DNA from: Halobacteriales archaeon QS_6_64_34
Lineage (GTDB): Archaea > Halobacteriota > Halobacteria > Halobacteriales > Haloarculaceae
Assembly: GCA_003020925.1 (NCBI GenBank)
Contig: PXRT01000007.1
Coordinates: 11,248-75,247, forward strand
Length of the DNA stretch: 64,000 nt
Reading direction: 5' to 3'
Part shown: positions 36,223 to 45,474 of the stretch, piece by piece
How the letters are laid out: every line of letters starts with the position of its first letter
Position numbering within the stretch: position 1 is the stretch's first letter
Translations under genes and position numbers: made by a program
Notes under the pieces: model-generated
What the model was told of the DNA's origin: nothing
Databases searched by the model: none
What the model saw: only the letters and a program-made list of their open reading frames with translations

Positions 36223-37212
36223 ATGACTCTTGGCTCTACGTGGAACAACCTGCTCGAAAATGTTGAAGAGCTTCCGGCGGACGCAACCCTGATAACGCCG
36301 CTGTCGCGCAAAGCCTTCGGTGTCGAGGACGTGCAACAGCACCGAGTGTTGATTCAGTACCGGGACAACGACGAGACGATTCCACTCCAGAAAGAGCAGT
36401 TTGAGACACTTCACCGTCGTATCCAAGACTCGCGTGGCGATTTCGACCTTGACCGTCTTCCCCCCGACGCCGAACCCTACGCCACCGTGCTGTCCCTACA
36501 CCCGCGCTTCGAGGTGGACGACCGAGGGGGGATGCTAACCGAAAGCGACCAGTCGACGGGGTCGCCACTGGTGGAAGCACAAGGGGACACTGACGACGCC
36601 GATGAAGAGCGCAAGGAACCCGACGTAGACGTGTATGCCGACGCTCTACTGCTGATTGATGTACTCGAACGTCATGACGTTACGACCCTCGAAGATACCG
36701 AGACACCGGCGCTGGTCAACCTCTACACCCTGCTGTCGGACGTGCAACGGAACGCCAATGACCTACGGAAAGAAATTCGGAGCGTCCTTCTCGACCACCT
36801 GCACCACGAACAGCCAGTCTCCGGGCAATATGGGTCCGTTCAACGCACCGCCCGTCGAAACCGCTCACTCAAAGACGATGAACTGGTGTTGAACGCCTTC
36901 GAGTCCGCCGGAATCGACCGTGAACGGCTGACCACTGTCGATTCGAGCAAGGTAGACGAAGCGCTTGACGTGACGGAAATTTCCGAGTCAGACGTATACG
37001 AGATTGAAGAGAGCGAGTACGTACGGAAAGCCGACGTTGACGAAGACGAGAAAGAAACGCGACTACAAGGGCTGAAAGACCAGCTTGCGGCTACAGAAGG
37101 CGAGGAAGCCGTCGAACTTCGCGCGGAAATCGAAGAACTCGAGGACCGGATTGCCGAACTGACGGAGTTCCAGTCGGGCCGGTCGTTCCACGAGTCGGCT
37201 ACTGGTGGGTAG
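36223..37212 (+). CDS. Accessory protein of unknown function, C-terminal coiled coil
   Basis: This 329-residue protein starts at MTLGSTWNNLLENVEEL and has three visible parts: an N-terminal alpha/beta region ('ATLITPLSRKAFGVEDVQQHRVLIQY'), an acidic linker near 110-125, and a C-terminal region with 'GQYGSVQRTARRNRSLKDDELVLNA' followed by a coiled coil ('RLQGLKDQLAATEGEEAVELRAEIEELE'). The middle resembles virus- or plasmid-borne haloarchaeal proteins, but I cannot name the family. Lower GC and a position just downstream of the tnpB element suggest it was acquired. Confidence 0.7.
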   Translation: MTLGSTWNNLLENVEELPADATLITPLSRKAFGVEDVQQHRVLIQYRDNDETIPLQKEQFETLHRRIQDSRGDFDLDRLPPDAEPYATVLSLHPRFEVDDRGGMLTESDQSTGSPLVEAQGDTDDADEERKEPDVDVYADALLLIDVLERHDVTTLEDTETPALVNLYTLLSDVQRNANDLRKEIRSVLLDHLHHEQPVSGQYGSVQRTARRNRSLKDDELVLNAFESAGIDRERLTTVDSSKVDEALDVTEISESDVYEIEESEYVRKADVDEDEKETRLQGLKDQLAATEGEEAVELRAEIEELEDRIAELTEFQSGRSFHESATGG

Positions 37213-37580
37213 CTCGGCTACTGGTTTAACAGTCTACTCATTTACGGGGTCTGTGAGGGCGTCATACAACGATTCACATATTTGTTCTTCGCTTCCCTGA
37301 TTTGCTCAATACAGATGACTCACTCACCGCTCGCTTCGCTCGCGGTTCGTTCGTCATACCGCAGAGAGACGCGCTCTCGCGCGTCTCGAACGGCAATCGA
37401 CACTTGAAATAAGAGACGCCGTCGTGCTGACTCCATCCTCTAAGTCTTGTACGCCACCTGTGACAGAAACCGACCATTTTCTGTCGTCCGTTGCATCGCT
37501 CACCTGTCTCGAGCCATTCTGTGACCGATATCAGAGTCTGTGAACTATTCTATGACGCCCGGATAAACTAGTTGTCCGCG
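37213..37580. other. Gene-free interval between the accessory gene and RLI
   Basis: These 368 bp contain no credible ORF. Two short palindromes are visible ('ACCGCTCGCTTCGCTCGCGG' near 37327 and 'GACGCGCTCTCGCGCGTC' near 37370). Composition is intermediate between the accessory stretch and the core genes, and no further mobile-element end was recognised. Confidence 0.5.
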
Positions 37581-39419
37581 TCAGCTCTCGTCGGGCGCGT
37601 AGTAGTACTCGCCCGCCGACTTCTGCTTGCGGTCCAGTTGCGAGTCGGGCTTGTTGATGCGGGGCCGCGACGTTCGCTCGTCCCGTCGGAAGGTGATGTC
37701 GAGGTTCGCGAGGAACTCGTTCATCCCCTCGCGCATCCCCTGTGGCGGGGCCGCGTGGCCGTTCTTCGCGGGCTCGCCGTCGAAGACGAGCAGCCGGTCG
37801 GCCAGCAGGTCAATCATGTAGATGTCGTGGTCGATGACCAGCGCCGTCGCGTCGTGGTTCTCGGCGTAGCGCCGAATCGCCGACGTTGCCAGCACCCGCT
37901 GTTCGACGTCCAGATGTGCGGAGGGCTCGTCGAGCAGGTAGAGGTCGGCGTCTTTCGAGAGACAGGCCGCGATGGCGACCCGCTGGCGCTCCCCGCCCGA
38001 GAGGTCGGTGAGTTGCTGTTCCATCACCGCGTCGAGCTGGAGCGGGTCGGCGATTTCGGTCGTCCAGTAGGAGCTGCCGAAGTCGTCGGTAATCGAGGCG
38101 AGGAAAGCGTCGACCCGCATCGGCTGGTCGATTTCGATGTACTGGGGTTTGTAGGCGATGTCGAGCCGGCTGTCGACCTCGCCGCTGGTGGGTTCGAGCC
38201 GCCCGGCGAGCATCTTTGCGAACGTCGACTTCCCGATGCCGTTGGGACCCACCACGCCGAGCACCTCGCTCTCGCGGATGGTGCCGGCCTCGACGTCGAG
38301 CGAGAACTCGCCCTCGCCGTAGGACTTCGTGAGGTCGGGGTATTCGATGACGACGTCGCCCGTCGACCCGGGCCGGGGGGCGTGTTCCTCGAACTCGATT
38401 TCCGTCTGGCGGATGCGCATGTTCTCGTTCTCGAGGAAGCCCCAGAGATACTGGTTGATGCCCTTCTTCGTGGACTTGGGTGGCGTGATGATACCGAACG
38501 CGCCGGGCGAGCCGTAGGCGACGTTGATGTTGTCCGCAAGCAGGTCCAGGATGGCGAGGTCGTGCTCGACGACGAGCATCGAGCGGTCGCCGTCCTCGGC
38601 GAGGTCCCGAATCAGGCGGGCTGCGGTCATCCGCTGGCCGATATCGAGGTAGGGCGTAATCTCGTCGAGGAAGTAGAAGTCGGCGTCCCGGGCGAGCGTG
38701 GCGACCAGCGCGACCCGCTGGAGCTCCCCGCCCGAGAGGTCGTCGATGTGGTTGTCGACGACCGGGCGGATGCCGGTGCGGTCGATGAGCCCCGCTAAGG
38801 CGCCCCGCTCGTCGGTCTGTTCGAGTAGCTCCATCGCCGGCCCGTCGAACTGGTCGGGGATGCGGTCGACGTACTGGGGTTTGCGGGCGACGGTCACGTC
38901 GCCGTCGCGCATCTGTTCGAGGTAGTCCTGTAGCGCGGTGCCCCGGTACTCGTCGAGAATCTCGTCCCAGCTGGGTTCGGCGCCGTACCGGCCCAGATTG
39001 GGCGCCATCTCGTCGGCGAGGATGCGGACGGCCGTGGTCTTCCCGATGCCGTTCGGGCCCAGGATGCCGGTGACCTGGCCCTCGGCCGGCGACGGGAGCC
39101 CGTACAGCGCAAAGGAGTTCTCGCCGTAGCGGTGGACGGGGTCGTCGTCAAGCTCCTGGGGGAGATTGATGATTTCGATGGCGTCGAACGGACACTTGTT
39201 GACACAGATGCCACAGCTCTCACCCAGACATATCTCCTCGGAGATGCGGACCTGGTCGGGCTTGCCCTCGAACTCCTCGTCTTCCTCGTAGGTGTCGCCC
39301 CGTTTGACGATACACTCCTTCCCGCTCCGGTTTGGCGGGCAGTAGTTCATACACTCGTAGTTACAGCGGTCGGGCTGGCACCGCTCCAGGTCGACCACTG
39401 CGATGCTGTCGTCGGCCAT
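37581..39419 (-). CDS. rli: Ribosome recycling ATPase RLI / ABCE1
   Basis: This 612-residue protein splits post-termination ribosomes. Two [4Fe-4S] clusters are encoded in the first 80 residues ('CQPDRCNYECMNYCPP' and 'CLGESCGICVNKCP'). NBD1 has 'GPNGIGKTTAV', 'LSGGELQR' and 'FLDEITPYLD'; NBD2 has 'GPNGIGKSTFA', 'LSGGERQR' and 'LLDEPSAHLD'. All nucleotide-binding elements are intact. The EMC6-like gene is immediately upstream and shares the transcript. Confidence 0.97.
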   Translation of the reverse strand: MADDSIAVVDLERCQPDRCNYECMNYCPPNRSGKECIVKRGDTYEEDEEFEGKPDQVRISEEICLGESCGICVNKCPFDAIEIINLPQELDDDPVHRYGENSFALYGLPSPAEGQVTGILGPNGIGKTTAVRILADEMAPNLGRYGAEPSWDEILDEYRGTALQDYLEQMRDGDVTVARKPQYVDRIPDQFDGPAMELLEQTDERGALAGLIDRTGIRPVVDNHIDDLSGGELQRVALVATLARDADFYFLDEITPYLDIGQRMTAARLIRDLAEDGDRSMLVVEHDLAILDLLADNINVAYGSPGAFGIITPPKSTKKGINQYLWGFLENENMRIRQTEIEFEEHAPRPGSTGDVVIEYPDLTKSYGEGEFSLDVEAGTIRESEVLGVVGPNGIGKSTFAKMLAGRLEPTSGEVDSRLDIAYKPQYIEIDQPMRVDAFLASITDDFGSSYWTTEIADPLQLDAVMEQQLTDLSGGERQRVAIAACLSKDADLYLLDEPSAHLDVEQRVLATSAIRRYAENHDATALVIDHDIYMIDLLADRLLVFDGEPAKNGHAAPPQGMREGMNEFLANLDITFRRDERTSRPRINKPDSQLDRKQKSAGEYYYAPDES

Positions 39420-39420
39420 C

Positions 39421-39717
39421 TCAAGTCCCCGCTGTCAGCAAAATTCCCCACGACACGAACCAGAGCGCGAACGTCATAAAGGAGATGTAGAGGTAGTCCT
39501 TGCCCGAGAAGTCGTCGTCCAAGATACCGATGCCCCGCAACAGCGGGAGCTGCACGAAGATGGCGGCGAGGACGACGAGCAGCCCGACAGTGTCGGTCGC
39601 ACCGCTCGCCACGGCGTTCGAGACGAACGCCGCGCCGATACCGGCTATCGCCGTTATCGTCGTGACAGTAAGCCCCCGCATGTGGGAGCTCATTCCGTCC
39701 GCCGATTCCGTAGCCAT
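39421..39717 (-). CDS. EMC6-like small membrane protein
   Basis: This 98-residue protein has two or three membrane segments ('TITAIAGIGAAFVSNAVASG', 'VGLLVVLAAIFVQLPLL', 'YISFMTFALWFVSWGILL'). It resembles archaeal EMC6-like proteins, distant relatives of an ER membrane complex subunit involved in protein insertion. The start is taken at MATESADGM. It ends one base before the rli start. Confidence 0.8.
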   Translation of the reverse strand: MATESADGMSSHMRGLTVTTITAIAGIGAAFVSNAVASGATDTVGLLVVLAAIFVQLPLLRGIGILDDDFSGKDYLYISFMTFALWFVSWGILLTAGT

Positions 39718-39848
39718 ACCCACATCTGGACGACCCGCAACCAAAAGGGGCGCGGTTCCGGGACAGAGCCGGGCCAGACCTGCGCGAGCGACGGTCTATC
39801 GGAGCTACTCCTCAATCTTTATGCATCCGGCGACATTCGTAGCAGCTA

Positions 39849-40115
39849 ATGACGGAAACCGATGGGGAGGGCATCACGGACCTACCACCCAGCGCGAAGC
39901 TCGTCTACAAGGTACTGGAGTACGACGGGCCGCTGACCCAGAAGGGCATCGTCGAGGAGTCGATGCTCTCGGCCCGGACGGTCCGCTACGCGCTCGAACG
40001 ACTCGACGAGGTGGGAGTTATCGAGGAGGACGTCTACTTCGCCGACGCCAGACAGAATCTCTACGAACTGACAGAACTCTCCGCCGACCAGGCCGACCCC
40101 GCCATCTCGGATTGA
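39849..40115 (+). CDS. Winged-helix transcriptional regulator (MarR/TrmB-like)
   Basis: This 88-residue protein is a single winged helix: 'PSAKLVYKVLEYDGPLTQKGIVEESMLSARTVRYALERLDEVGVIEE'. There is no effector domain. It is a conserved small haloarchaeal regulator without known targets. TATA-like 'atctttatgc' lies about 30 nt upstream of the ATG. Confidence 0.85.
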   Translation: MTETDGEGITDLPPSAKLVYKVLEYDGPLTQKGIVEESMLSARTVRYALERLDEVGVIEEDVYFADARQNLYELTELSADQADPAISD

Positions 40116-40120
40116 CGCTT

Positions 40121-40246
40121 CTACCGCCGTTCGTCTGTACAGGCCGGACAGCGCCGGTGTCCGTCACCGACTCGCGTTCTGCAGAACCCACAGCCTCGCC
40201 TCGACCGGTTCCGTAGCGACGCACGGATACCCCTGCGGACGCTCAT
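40121..40246 (-). CDS. 41-residue zinc-knuckle protein (below ORF-track cutoff)
   Basis: The frame encodes a basic N-terminus ('MSVRRGIRASLRNRSRRG') and two CxxC knuckles, 'CGFC' (19-22) and 'CPAC' (33-36), ending in TAG at 40121. Its ATG overlaps the TGA of the next upstream zinc-finger gene in an ATGA arrangement, which argues for translation coupled to it. It converges on the 39849 regulator. No family is known to me; the basic charge is unusual in a haloarchaeon and suggests nucleic-acid binding. Confidence 0.6.
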   Translation of the reverse strand: MSVRRGIRASLRNRSRRGCGFCRTRVGDGHRRCPACTDERR

Positions 40247-40410
40247 GCCAGCTCTCCACAGGACCGACACCGTGCGCGGTTCGCCGACGGGTCATACACC
40301 AGTGCGATTTCGCGACAGTAGCGACAGTAGCGGTCACTCGACATCTCCGCAGTCTCGGTAGCCGCCGACAGCGTCGTCGATTCGACGGCGTGTGATTCGT
40401 TCACTGCCAT
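40243..40410 (-). CDS. 55-residue zinc-ribbon protein
   Basis: The C-terminal half holds two knuckles, 'CRYCRE' and 'CRSCGE', for one zinc ion. I start at MAVNESHAVEST. An alternative start at 40452 (MSTALFR) fits a TATA box 'gaatataagga' about 26 nt upstream of it, so either a 42-nt leader or 14 more residues is possible. The stop overlaps the ATG of the 41-residue gene. Confidence 0.65.
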   Translation of the reverse strand: MAVNESHAVESTTLSAATETAEMSSDRYCRYCREIALVYDPSANRARCRSCGELA

Positions 40411-40562
40411 GTCAACACCAACCACAGATACACGGAAAAGTGCTGTGGACATACATATAGGAAAGTCCTTATATTCTATTTCCATCTATGGATATCTCCG
40501 AACTGATGGTAAAAACACAGTGATAACTGGCGCAGATATGAATAAATGTGTCTATAGAGTGC

Positions 40563-42440
40563 TTACGACGGCACGACGGTAATCGTACTGCCACGGTCGA
40601 TAGCCCGCTCCAGTTCCTCGGCGATGCCGGAGCCACGGGAAACCTGAATCTCGCCGCCCCGGGAGACCGTCGCGGTAAAGAGGTACTCGCCGTCGGCCTG
40701 GACTTCGACAGTGTCGCCCGAATGCCCGTTGAGCGGAATCATCACGTGGCGGGAGGTGACTTCGGGCTGGACGATTTCGCCCTGCTCGCCGCCGCTGTCT
40801 TTCTGCGGGCCGCCCGAGGGCCCCGTGGGTTTCTCGTCTAACGTGCGCACGTCGATGTCGATACCGAGGCGGTTCTCCACGTCGGTGATGCGACCGCCGC
40901 CCTTCCCGATGACCTGCGGGATGTCGTCCTCCTCGACCCAGACGACGGCGGTGTCGGGGCCGCGAAGCTCCACGTCGACGTGGCCGCGCGCGATGGAGCG
41001 AATCTCGCGCTCGACCTCCTGTTTGGCCAGCCGGTCGACGCCCGAGTCCTCGCTCTCGTCGTCCTCGTTGAGCGGCACCGTGACGACCTGGCGGTTGAAC
41101 GTGTAAATCTCGTACTCGGGCTGGCCGGTCTCGAAGTCCCGGACCACGATGACGGGTCGGGCGAGGTCCTCCTCCATCAGCCCGTGGGGGACCTTGACCT
41201 CGGTCTTGACATCGTAGACGGTGTGGACCTGGCCGGCCTCGATGTAGACGACGGTGTCGACAATCTGGGGGATGAGACCCAACTCCACGCGGCCGATGAG
41301 CCGCTGGAGGGCGTCGACGGCCCGGGTGGCGTGGACGACCCCGACCATCCCGACGCCCGCCAGTCGCATGTCCGCAAAGACCTCGAAGTCGTCGGTCTTC
41401 CTGACCTCGTCGTAGATGGTGTAGTCGGGGCGGACCATCAGCAGGGAGTCGGCGGTCTTCTCCATCGAGCCGCCGAGCGCGGTGTACTGCGTGATTTCCG
41501 GACCGACCTGGAGGTCCCTCGGTTTCTCCATCGTCTTGACCGAGTAGTCCGAATCGACGAGGAACTCCCCGACGGCCTGGGCGAAGGTGGACTTGCCGGC
41601 GCCGGGCGAGCCGGAGATGAGGACACCACGCTGCTGTTCGGTAAAGCGCGCGCGGAGCTCGTCGGCGTGGTCGTAGTCGTCGAGGACGGTCTTGACGACC
41701 GGTCGGACGGCCGTTATCTCGCGGGCGTCCGAGAACGGTGGCCGGGCGATGGCGATACGCATGTCACGGAACTGGACGATGCTCATGCCGGGCTCGTCGA
41801 GTTCCAGAAAGCCGTCGGGCGAGTCACGGGCGGCGTCGATGATGTCCTCGGCGTAGCCACGCAGCTCTTCTTCGGTGGCGACATCGTCGCGGATGGGCTG
41901 GTAGTGCATGTCGCCAATAGAGCCCTTCTTCGCGTAGGGTTTGACCCCCACCTTCAGGTGGACGCTCATCGTCGCCTCGTCGAAGAAGGTCTCGATTTCG
42001 AGGTGGTCGACGCTGCGGCCACGTGGTTCGATGAACTCCACGTCCAGCCCCTTCGCGCGGGCGACTTCGGCCTGCACGTCGTCGCTCGTGACGAGGGTCG
42101 CCCCCCGGTCGCCGGCGATGTCGCGGATGAGCGCGTCGATTTCGCCCTCGCCGGCGTCGCGCTTCTCGATGGCGTCGGGGCGGCGGCCGACGTACTCCAC
42201 GTCGATGGTACCGCTCTCGGCCAGTTCCACCAGCGCCTGAAGCTCTTCGAGCCCCTCCCAGCCGGTCTCGCGGCCGTCGTTGGCCTGTGCTTCGAGTTCG
42301 CCGACGACCGCCTCGGGGACGACGACCGTCGCGCCCGCAAAGCCCATACCGTTGCCCTCGCTATCGGCATCGGCGTCGGCGGCAACCTGTGTGGACACGC
42401 GGCCGTCGATGACCACGCTCGTGTCCGGGACGATTTCCAT
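40563..42440 (-). CDS. PIN domain-ATPase-KH domain protein (PINc/VapC family ATPase)
   Basis: This 625-residue protein has three modules: an N-terminal PIN nuclease domain ('PDTSVVIDGRVS', with further acidic residues such as 'GEIDALIRD' and 'LVTSDDVQ'), a central VirB11-like ATPase with Walker A 'GSPGAGKSTFA', and a C-terminal KH domain with 'IGKGGGRI' near 530. The fusion is conserved in archaea and is thought to act in RNA metabolism, perhaps on ribosomes. The catalytic residues look intact. Confidence 0.93.
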   Translation of the reverse strand: MEIVPDTSVVIDGRVSTQVAADADADSEGNGMGFAGATVVVPEAVVGELEAQANDGRETGWEGLEELQALVELAESGTIDVEYVGRRPDAIEKRDAGEGEIDALIRDIAGDRGATLVTSDDVQAEVARAKGLDVEFIEPRGRSVDHLEIETFFDEATMSVHLKVGVKPYAKKGSIGDMHYQPIRDDVATEEELRGYAEDIIDAARDSPDGFLELDEPGMSIVQFRDMRIAIARPPFSDAREITAVRPVVKTVLDDYDHADELRARFTEQQRGVLISGSPGAGKSTFAQAVGEFLVDSDYSVKTMEKPRDLQVGPEITQYTALGGSMEKTADSLLMVRPDYTIYDEVRKTDDFEVFADMRLAGVGMVGVVHATRAVDALQRLIGRVELGLIPQIVDTVVYIEAGQVHTVYDVKTEVKVPHGLMEEDLARPVIVVRDFETGQPEYEIYTFNRQVVTVPLNEDDESEDSGVDRLAKQEVEREIRSIARGHVDVELRGPDTAVVWVEEDDIPQVIGKGGGRITDVENRLGIDIDVRTLDEKPTGPSGGPQKDSGGEQGEIVQPEVTSRHVMIPLNGHSGDTVEVQADGEYLFTATVSRGGEIQVSRGSGIAEELERAIDRGSTITVVPS

Positions 42441-42674
42441 ACCCCCCGGTATGGCGCAGGCGGTGAAAAGGGTGTGGAGTCGGTGTCGCCGCTTCGGCGG
42501 GCGTTCCGGGGGTTATCGTCGCCACCCGCTCGCCGGCCTCGACCTCGCCGTCGAGCCGGTCGATGTGACCCTGGACGACCATCAGCCCGTTGAGCAGGTC
42601 GTGGCGTAGGGCGCTGTTGAAAAACCGGAATCGCGGACACCGGGACTCTTGGCCCGCCGGGTCTATCGACCGGT

Positions 42675-43772
42675 ATGGACGTCGTTTCACTCACCGAGGA
42701 CCTCGTCGCGATTCCGAGCCACGACGACGAAACGGCCGCCGGCGCGTTCGTCGCCGACTGGCTCCGCGAACACACCGACGCCGCCGTCTCCCACGACGAC
42801 CACGGCAACGTCATCGCCCGCAAGGGGCCGGCCGAGCGGTCGCTTGCCCTCGTCGGCCACCACGACGTGGTGCCGCCCGACGAGTCCCAGGTCGACGGCG
42901 AGGGGGCGTATGTCGTCCAACAGCGAAACGGCAGTCTCTACGGCCGGGGGACCGCCGATATGAAGGGGTCGCTCGCGGCGGCGATGCTGGCCTTCGCCGA
43001 CGCCGAGGTGCCGGACACAGCGGCCCCCGCAACCGGCGAACTCGTCTTCGCCGCTTTCGCCGGCGAGGAACGGGGCGGCGTCGGCTGTCGGGCCGCCATC
43101 GCGGACGGGTTCGAACCCGACACTGCGGTCGTCTTGGAGGGGTCGACTGGCTACTCCGCGCCAGGGGTGACAGATGTGGCTGTCGCCCACAAGGGTCGGC
43201 GGGGCTCGACAATCGTCGCCGAGGGCGAGGCGGCCCACGCCAGCGAGGTCGAGGCCGGCGAGAACGCCATCTACCGGGCGACCGACGCGGTCGACGTGGT
43301 CAGGGGCCTCGACTTCCCGACGACTGCGGTGCTGGGCCACGAGCTACGGGGGAGCGTCGCCATCACGGAAATCGACGGCGGTTCGGCCTGGAACGTCGTC
43401 CCCGAACACTGCGAGGCGACCGTCGACGAGCGGACGGTCCCCGGTGAGCGAGCGCCCCTCGAGCGCGTCGAGAGTATCGAGGGTGTCAGCGTGCGAGTCG
43501 ACCAGGACCTCCCCCCGATGGCCTGTGGCGACGCCGACTTCGCCGAGGCAGTGCTCGACGCCGCCGCTGCGGTCCAGGACGGCGAGCCCGAACACGTGGT
43601 AAAGCCCCACGCGACCGACGCCGGCTGGCTCGCCGCTGCGGGCACCGACTGTGTGGTCGTCGGCGCCGCCGAACCCGGCGAGGCCCACACCGCCGACGAA
43701 CGCGTCGCTATCGACGTGCTGGAACGCTGTCGCCGAATCTACGACGGGGTCGTCGCGTCGTGGCTGGGCTGA
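42675..43772 (+). CDS. M20 family metallopeptidase (ArgE/DapE-like)
   Basis: This 365-residue dizinc peptidase or deacylase shows the expected ligands: 'LVGHHDVVPP', 'GRGTADMKGSLAA', the catalytic Glu in 'FAGEERGGVG' and a C-terminal His in 'EPGEAHTADERV'. A lid or dimerisation domain lies between about 175 and 290. Haloarchaeal members are annotated as succinyl-diaminopimelate desuccinylase or acetylornithine deacetylase; the substrate cannot be set from sequence. Confidence 0.88.
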   Translation: MDVVSLTEDLVAIPSHDDETAAGAFVADWLREHTDAAVSHDDHGNVIARKGPAERSLALVGHHDVVPPDESQVDGEGAYVVQQRNGSLYGRGTADMKGSLAAAMLAFADAEVPDTAAPATGELVFAAFAGEERGGVGCRAAIADGFEPDTAVVLEGSTGYSAPGVTDVAVAHKGRRGSTIVAEGEAAHASEVEAGENAIYRATDAVDVVRGLDFPTTAVLGHELRGSVAITEIDGGSAWNVVPEHCEATVDERTVPGERAPLERVESIEGVSVRVDQDLPPMACGDADFAEAVLDAAAAVQDGEPEHVVKPHATDAGWLAAAGTDCVVVGAAEPGEAHTADERVAIDVLERCRRIYDGVVASWLG

Positions 43773-43845
43773 CTCGGCCCTGATATCCCGCGAAAACGTG
43801 TCTAATCCGACAGTATTTCGGTCGGTCCGACCCAGTTTCCCGTGT

Positions 43846-45126
43846 ATGTATCCGCCGGACACCACGCGCTCGCCAGTCACCCGTCGGGCCCTGCTCGGCA
43901 GTACGGTCGCTGTCGCCGCCGGTCTCGTCGGCGCGAGCGGTACAGCGGCCGCGAGCCAGTCGCCGGCCGCTACGGTCGTGTCACAGAACGCGTATCTCGG
44001 CTTCGACATCGTCGAGCTGTTGGGAGCTGAGTCACTGGCCGAGGTCAGGACGATTACCGGCGGCTTTCTCGGGGATATCGAGCCCGAACTGTACGCGGCC
44101 CGCGCCGACGCCATCGCCGAGTCGGCCGCGACCGCCGACGCGGACGTGGTGGCGTTACAGGAGGCGGTGTTGCTCCGGCGCGGGCAATCGGGGGCGGATG
44201 GCTCCGAGTCGGGCGACGTGGTGGTCGACCTGCTTGACGGGATTCGGACGGCACTCGCCGAGCGGGGGCTCGACTACACGGTTGCCGCCGAGTCGGTGGC
44301 AAACGATATCGAACTCCCCGCCGAGACCGACGACGGCCCGGCCACCCTCCGAATCACCGACCGGGACGTAGTTCTCGTCCGGAGCGACCTCGACACCGCC
44401 GACCCGGTGGCGGGGACCTACGACGCGGCACTGGAACTCCCGATACCCGAGAGCGACCGGACGCTGCCCATCACTCGCGGCTACAGCGCGGTCACCGTGA
44501 CCGTCGGCGGCATCGACGTCGGGGTCGTCTCGACTCATCTGGAGTCCGCGTCGCCGCGATACCGGCACCGGCAGGCAGGGGACCTGCTCGACGCCCTCCC
44601 CGAGACGGGGCCAGTGGTCGTCTGTGGGGACTTCAACAGCGCCCCCGGCGAGGCGGCTTACGACCGCTTGACCCGGTCGCTGACCGACCCTCACGCAGAA
44701 CTTCGGCCCGACGCGACCGGCGCCACCTGCTGTCAGGCCAAGAACCTCCAAAACGACGAGTCGCTGCTCGACCGCCGCATCGACGCCATGCTGTACCGGG
44801 GCGGCGTCCGCCCGATGGCCATCCGTCGCGTCGGTCACCGGCCGGACGACCGCATCAGTGTCGAGGTCGACGGGGAGACAGTCAGGGTGTGGCCCTCGGA
44901 CCACGCGGGCGTCGTCGGGAGCTTCGAACTCTCCGCGACGGCGTCGTCCACGGTGACCCCGTCCCGGGCGCAATCGTCCCCCGCTACGGTCCCGGACAAC
45001 GTCACGACGACACTGCCGCCGGATTCGAACGCCACGGGCGCGTCCGGTCCCGGGTTCGGCGCCCGGTCAGCGCTCGTCGGCCTCGGGATGGGTCTCGGCG
45101 CGTGGCTGCGACGGCGGACCCGGTGA
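43846..45126 (+). CDS. Exported endonuclease/exonuclease/phosphatase-family protein with PGF-CTERM-like tail
   Basis: This 426-residue protein has a Tat signal ('TRRALLGSTVAVAAGLVGASG'), an EEP catalytic domain ('VVSQNAYLGF', 'VVALQEA', 'VVSTHLES', 'VVCGDFNSAPGE', 'WPSDHAGVVG') and a Thr/Ser/Pro-rich linker ending 'GPGFGARSALVGLGMGLGAWLRRR', which fits a PGF-CTERM sorting tail handled by an archaeosortase. It is therefore probably surface-anchored and cleaves nucleic acids or phospho-esters outside the cell. The start is at MYPPDTTRSPV. Confidence 0.85.
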   Translation: MYPPDTTRSPVTRRALLGSTVAVAAGLVGASGTAAASQSPAATVVSQNAYLGFDIVELLGAESLAEVRTITGGFLGDIEPELYAARADAIAESAATADADVVALQEAVLLRRGQSGADGSESGDVVVDLLDGIRTALAERGLDYTVAAESVANDIELPAETDDGPATLRITDRDVVLVRSDLDTADPVAGTYDAALELPIPESDRTLPITRGYSAVTVTVGGIDVGVVSTHLESASPRYRHRQAGDLLDALPETGPVVVCGDFNSAPGEAAYDRLTRSLTDPHAELRPDATGATCCQAKNLQNDESLLDRRIDAMLYRGGVRPMAIRRVGHRPDDRISVEVDGETVRVWPSDHAGVVGSFELSATASSTVTPSRAQSSPATVPDNVTTTLPPDSNATGASGPGFGARSALVGLGMGLGAWLRRRTR

Positions 45127-45166
45127 GGGGGCGCTTTCGGAACTAACAGCGGCATGCCAGGGAGCG

Positions 45167-45349
45167 GTGTCGGACGACAGCGGCCTCCCTCCGATTCGAA
45201 AGATAGACGATGCGACGTATGGGACGCTACCGCAGAACCCATATTTGCGGCGACTGCTCCGGGTGAAGCGGTGGTTCCTATTCGTCGGGCCGTTTGATGC
45301 CAGCCGGACGATGAAGGATTTTCAAGAAACCGCTGATTACGAGCGCTGA
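45167..45349 (+). CDS. Possible 60-residue hypothetical protein
   Basis: An open frame starting at GTG encodes 'MSDDSGLPPIRKIDDATYGTLPQ' and a basic, aromatic middle ('LRRLLRVKRWFLFVGPFD'). The composition is plausible for a small protein and the interval is otherwise empty, but I see no promoter or homologue, so it may be chance. Confidence 0.3.
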   Translation: MSDDSGLPPIRKIDDATYGTLPQNPYLRRLLRVKRWFLFVGPFDASRTMKDFQETADYER

Positions 45350-45474
45350 CCCCGCTCAAGTTTCCCGTGAGAAGCATCGCCCGGGTACGTCGCCGGCAGT
45401 GAAAGGCGTTCCATAGCCGGCGGAGTCTTTCCGCCGGCAACGCGTCTATAGGCGCGCCGGTCTAAGTCCCTGCC

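Noticed and set aside
37315-37410. Short ORF MTHSPLASLAVRSSYRR in the gap before rli
   Set aside because: It crosses two palindromes, is Arg-rich and has no promoter or ribosome site.
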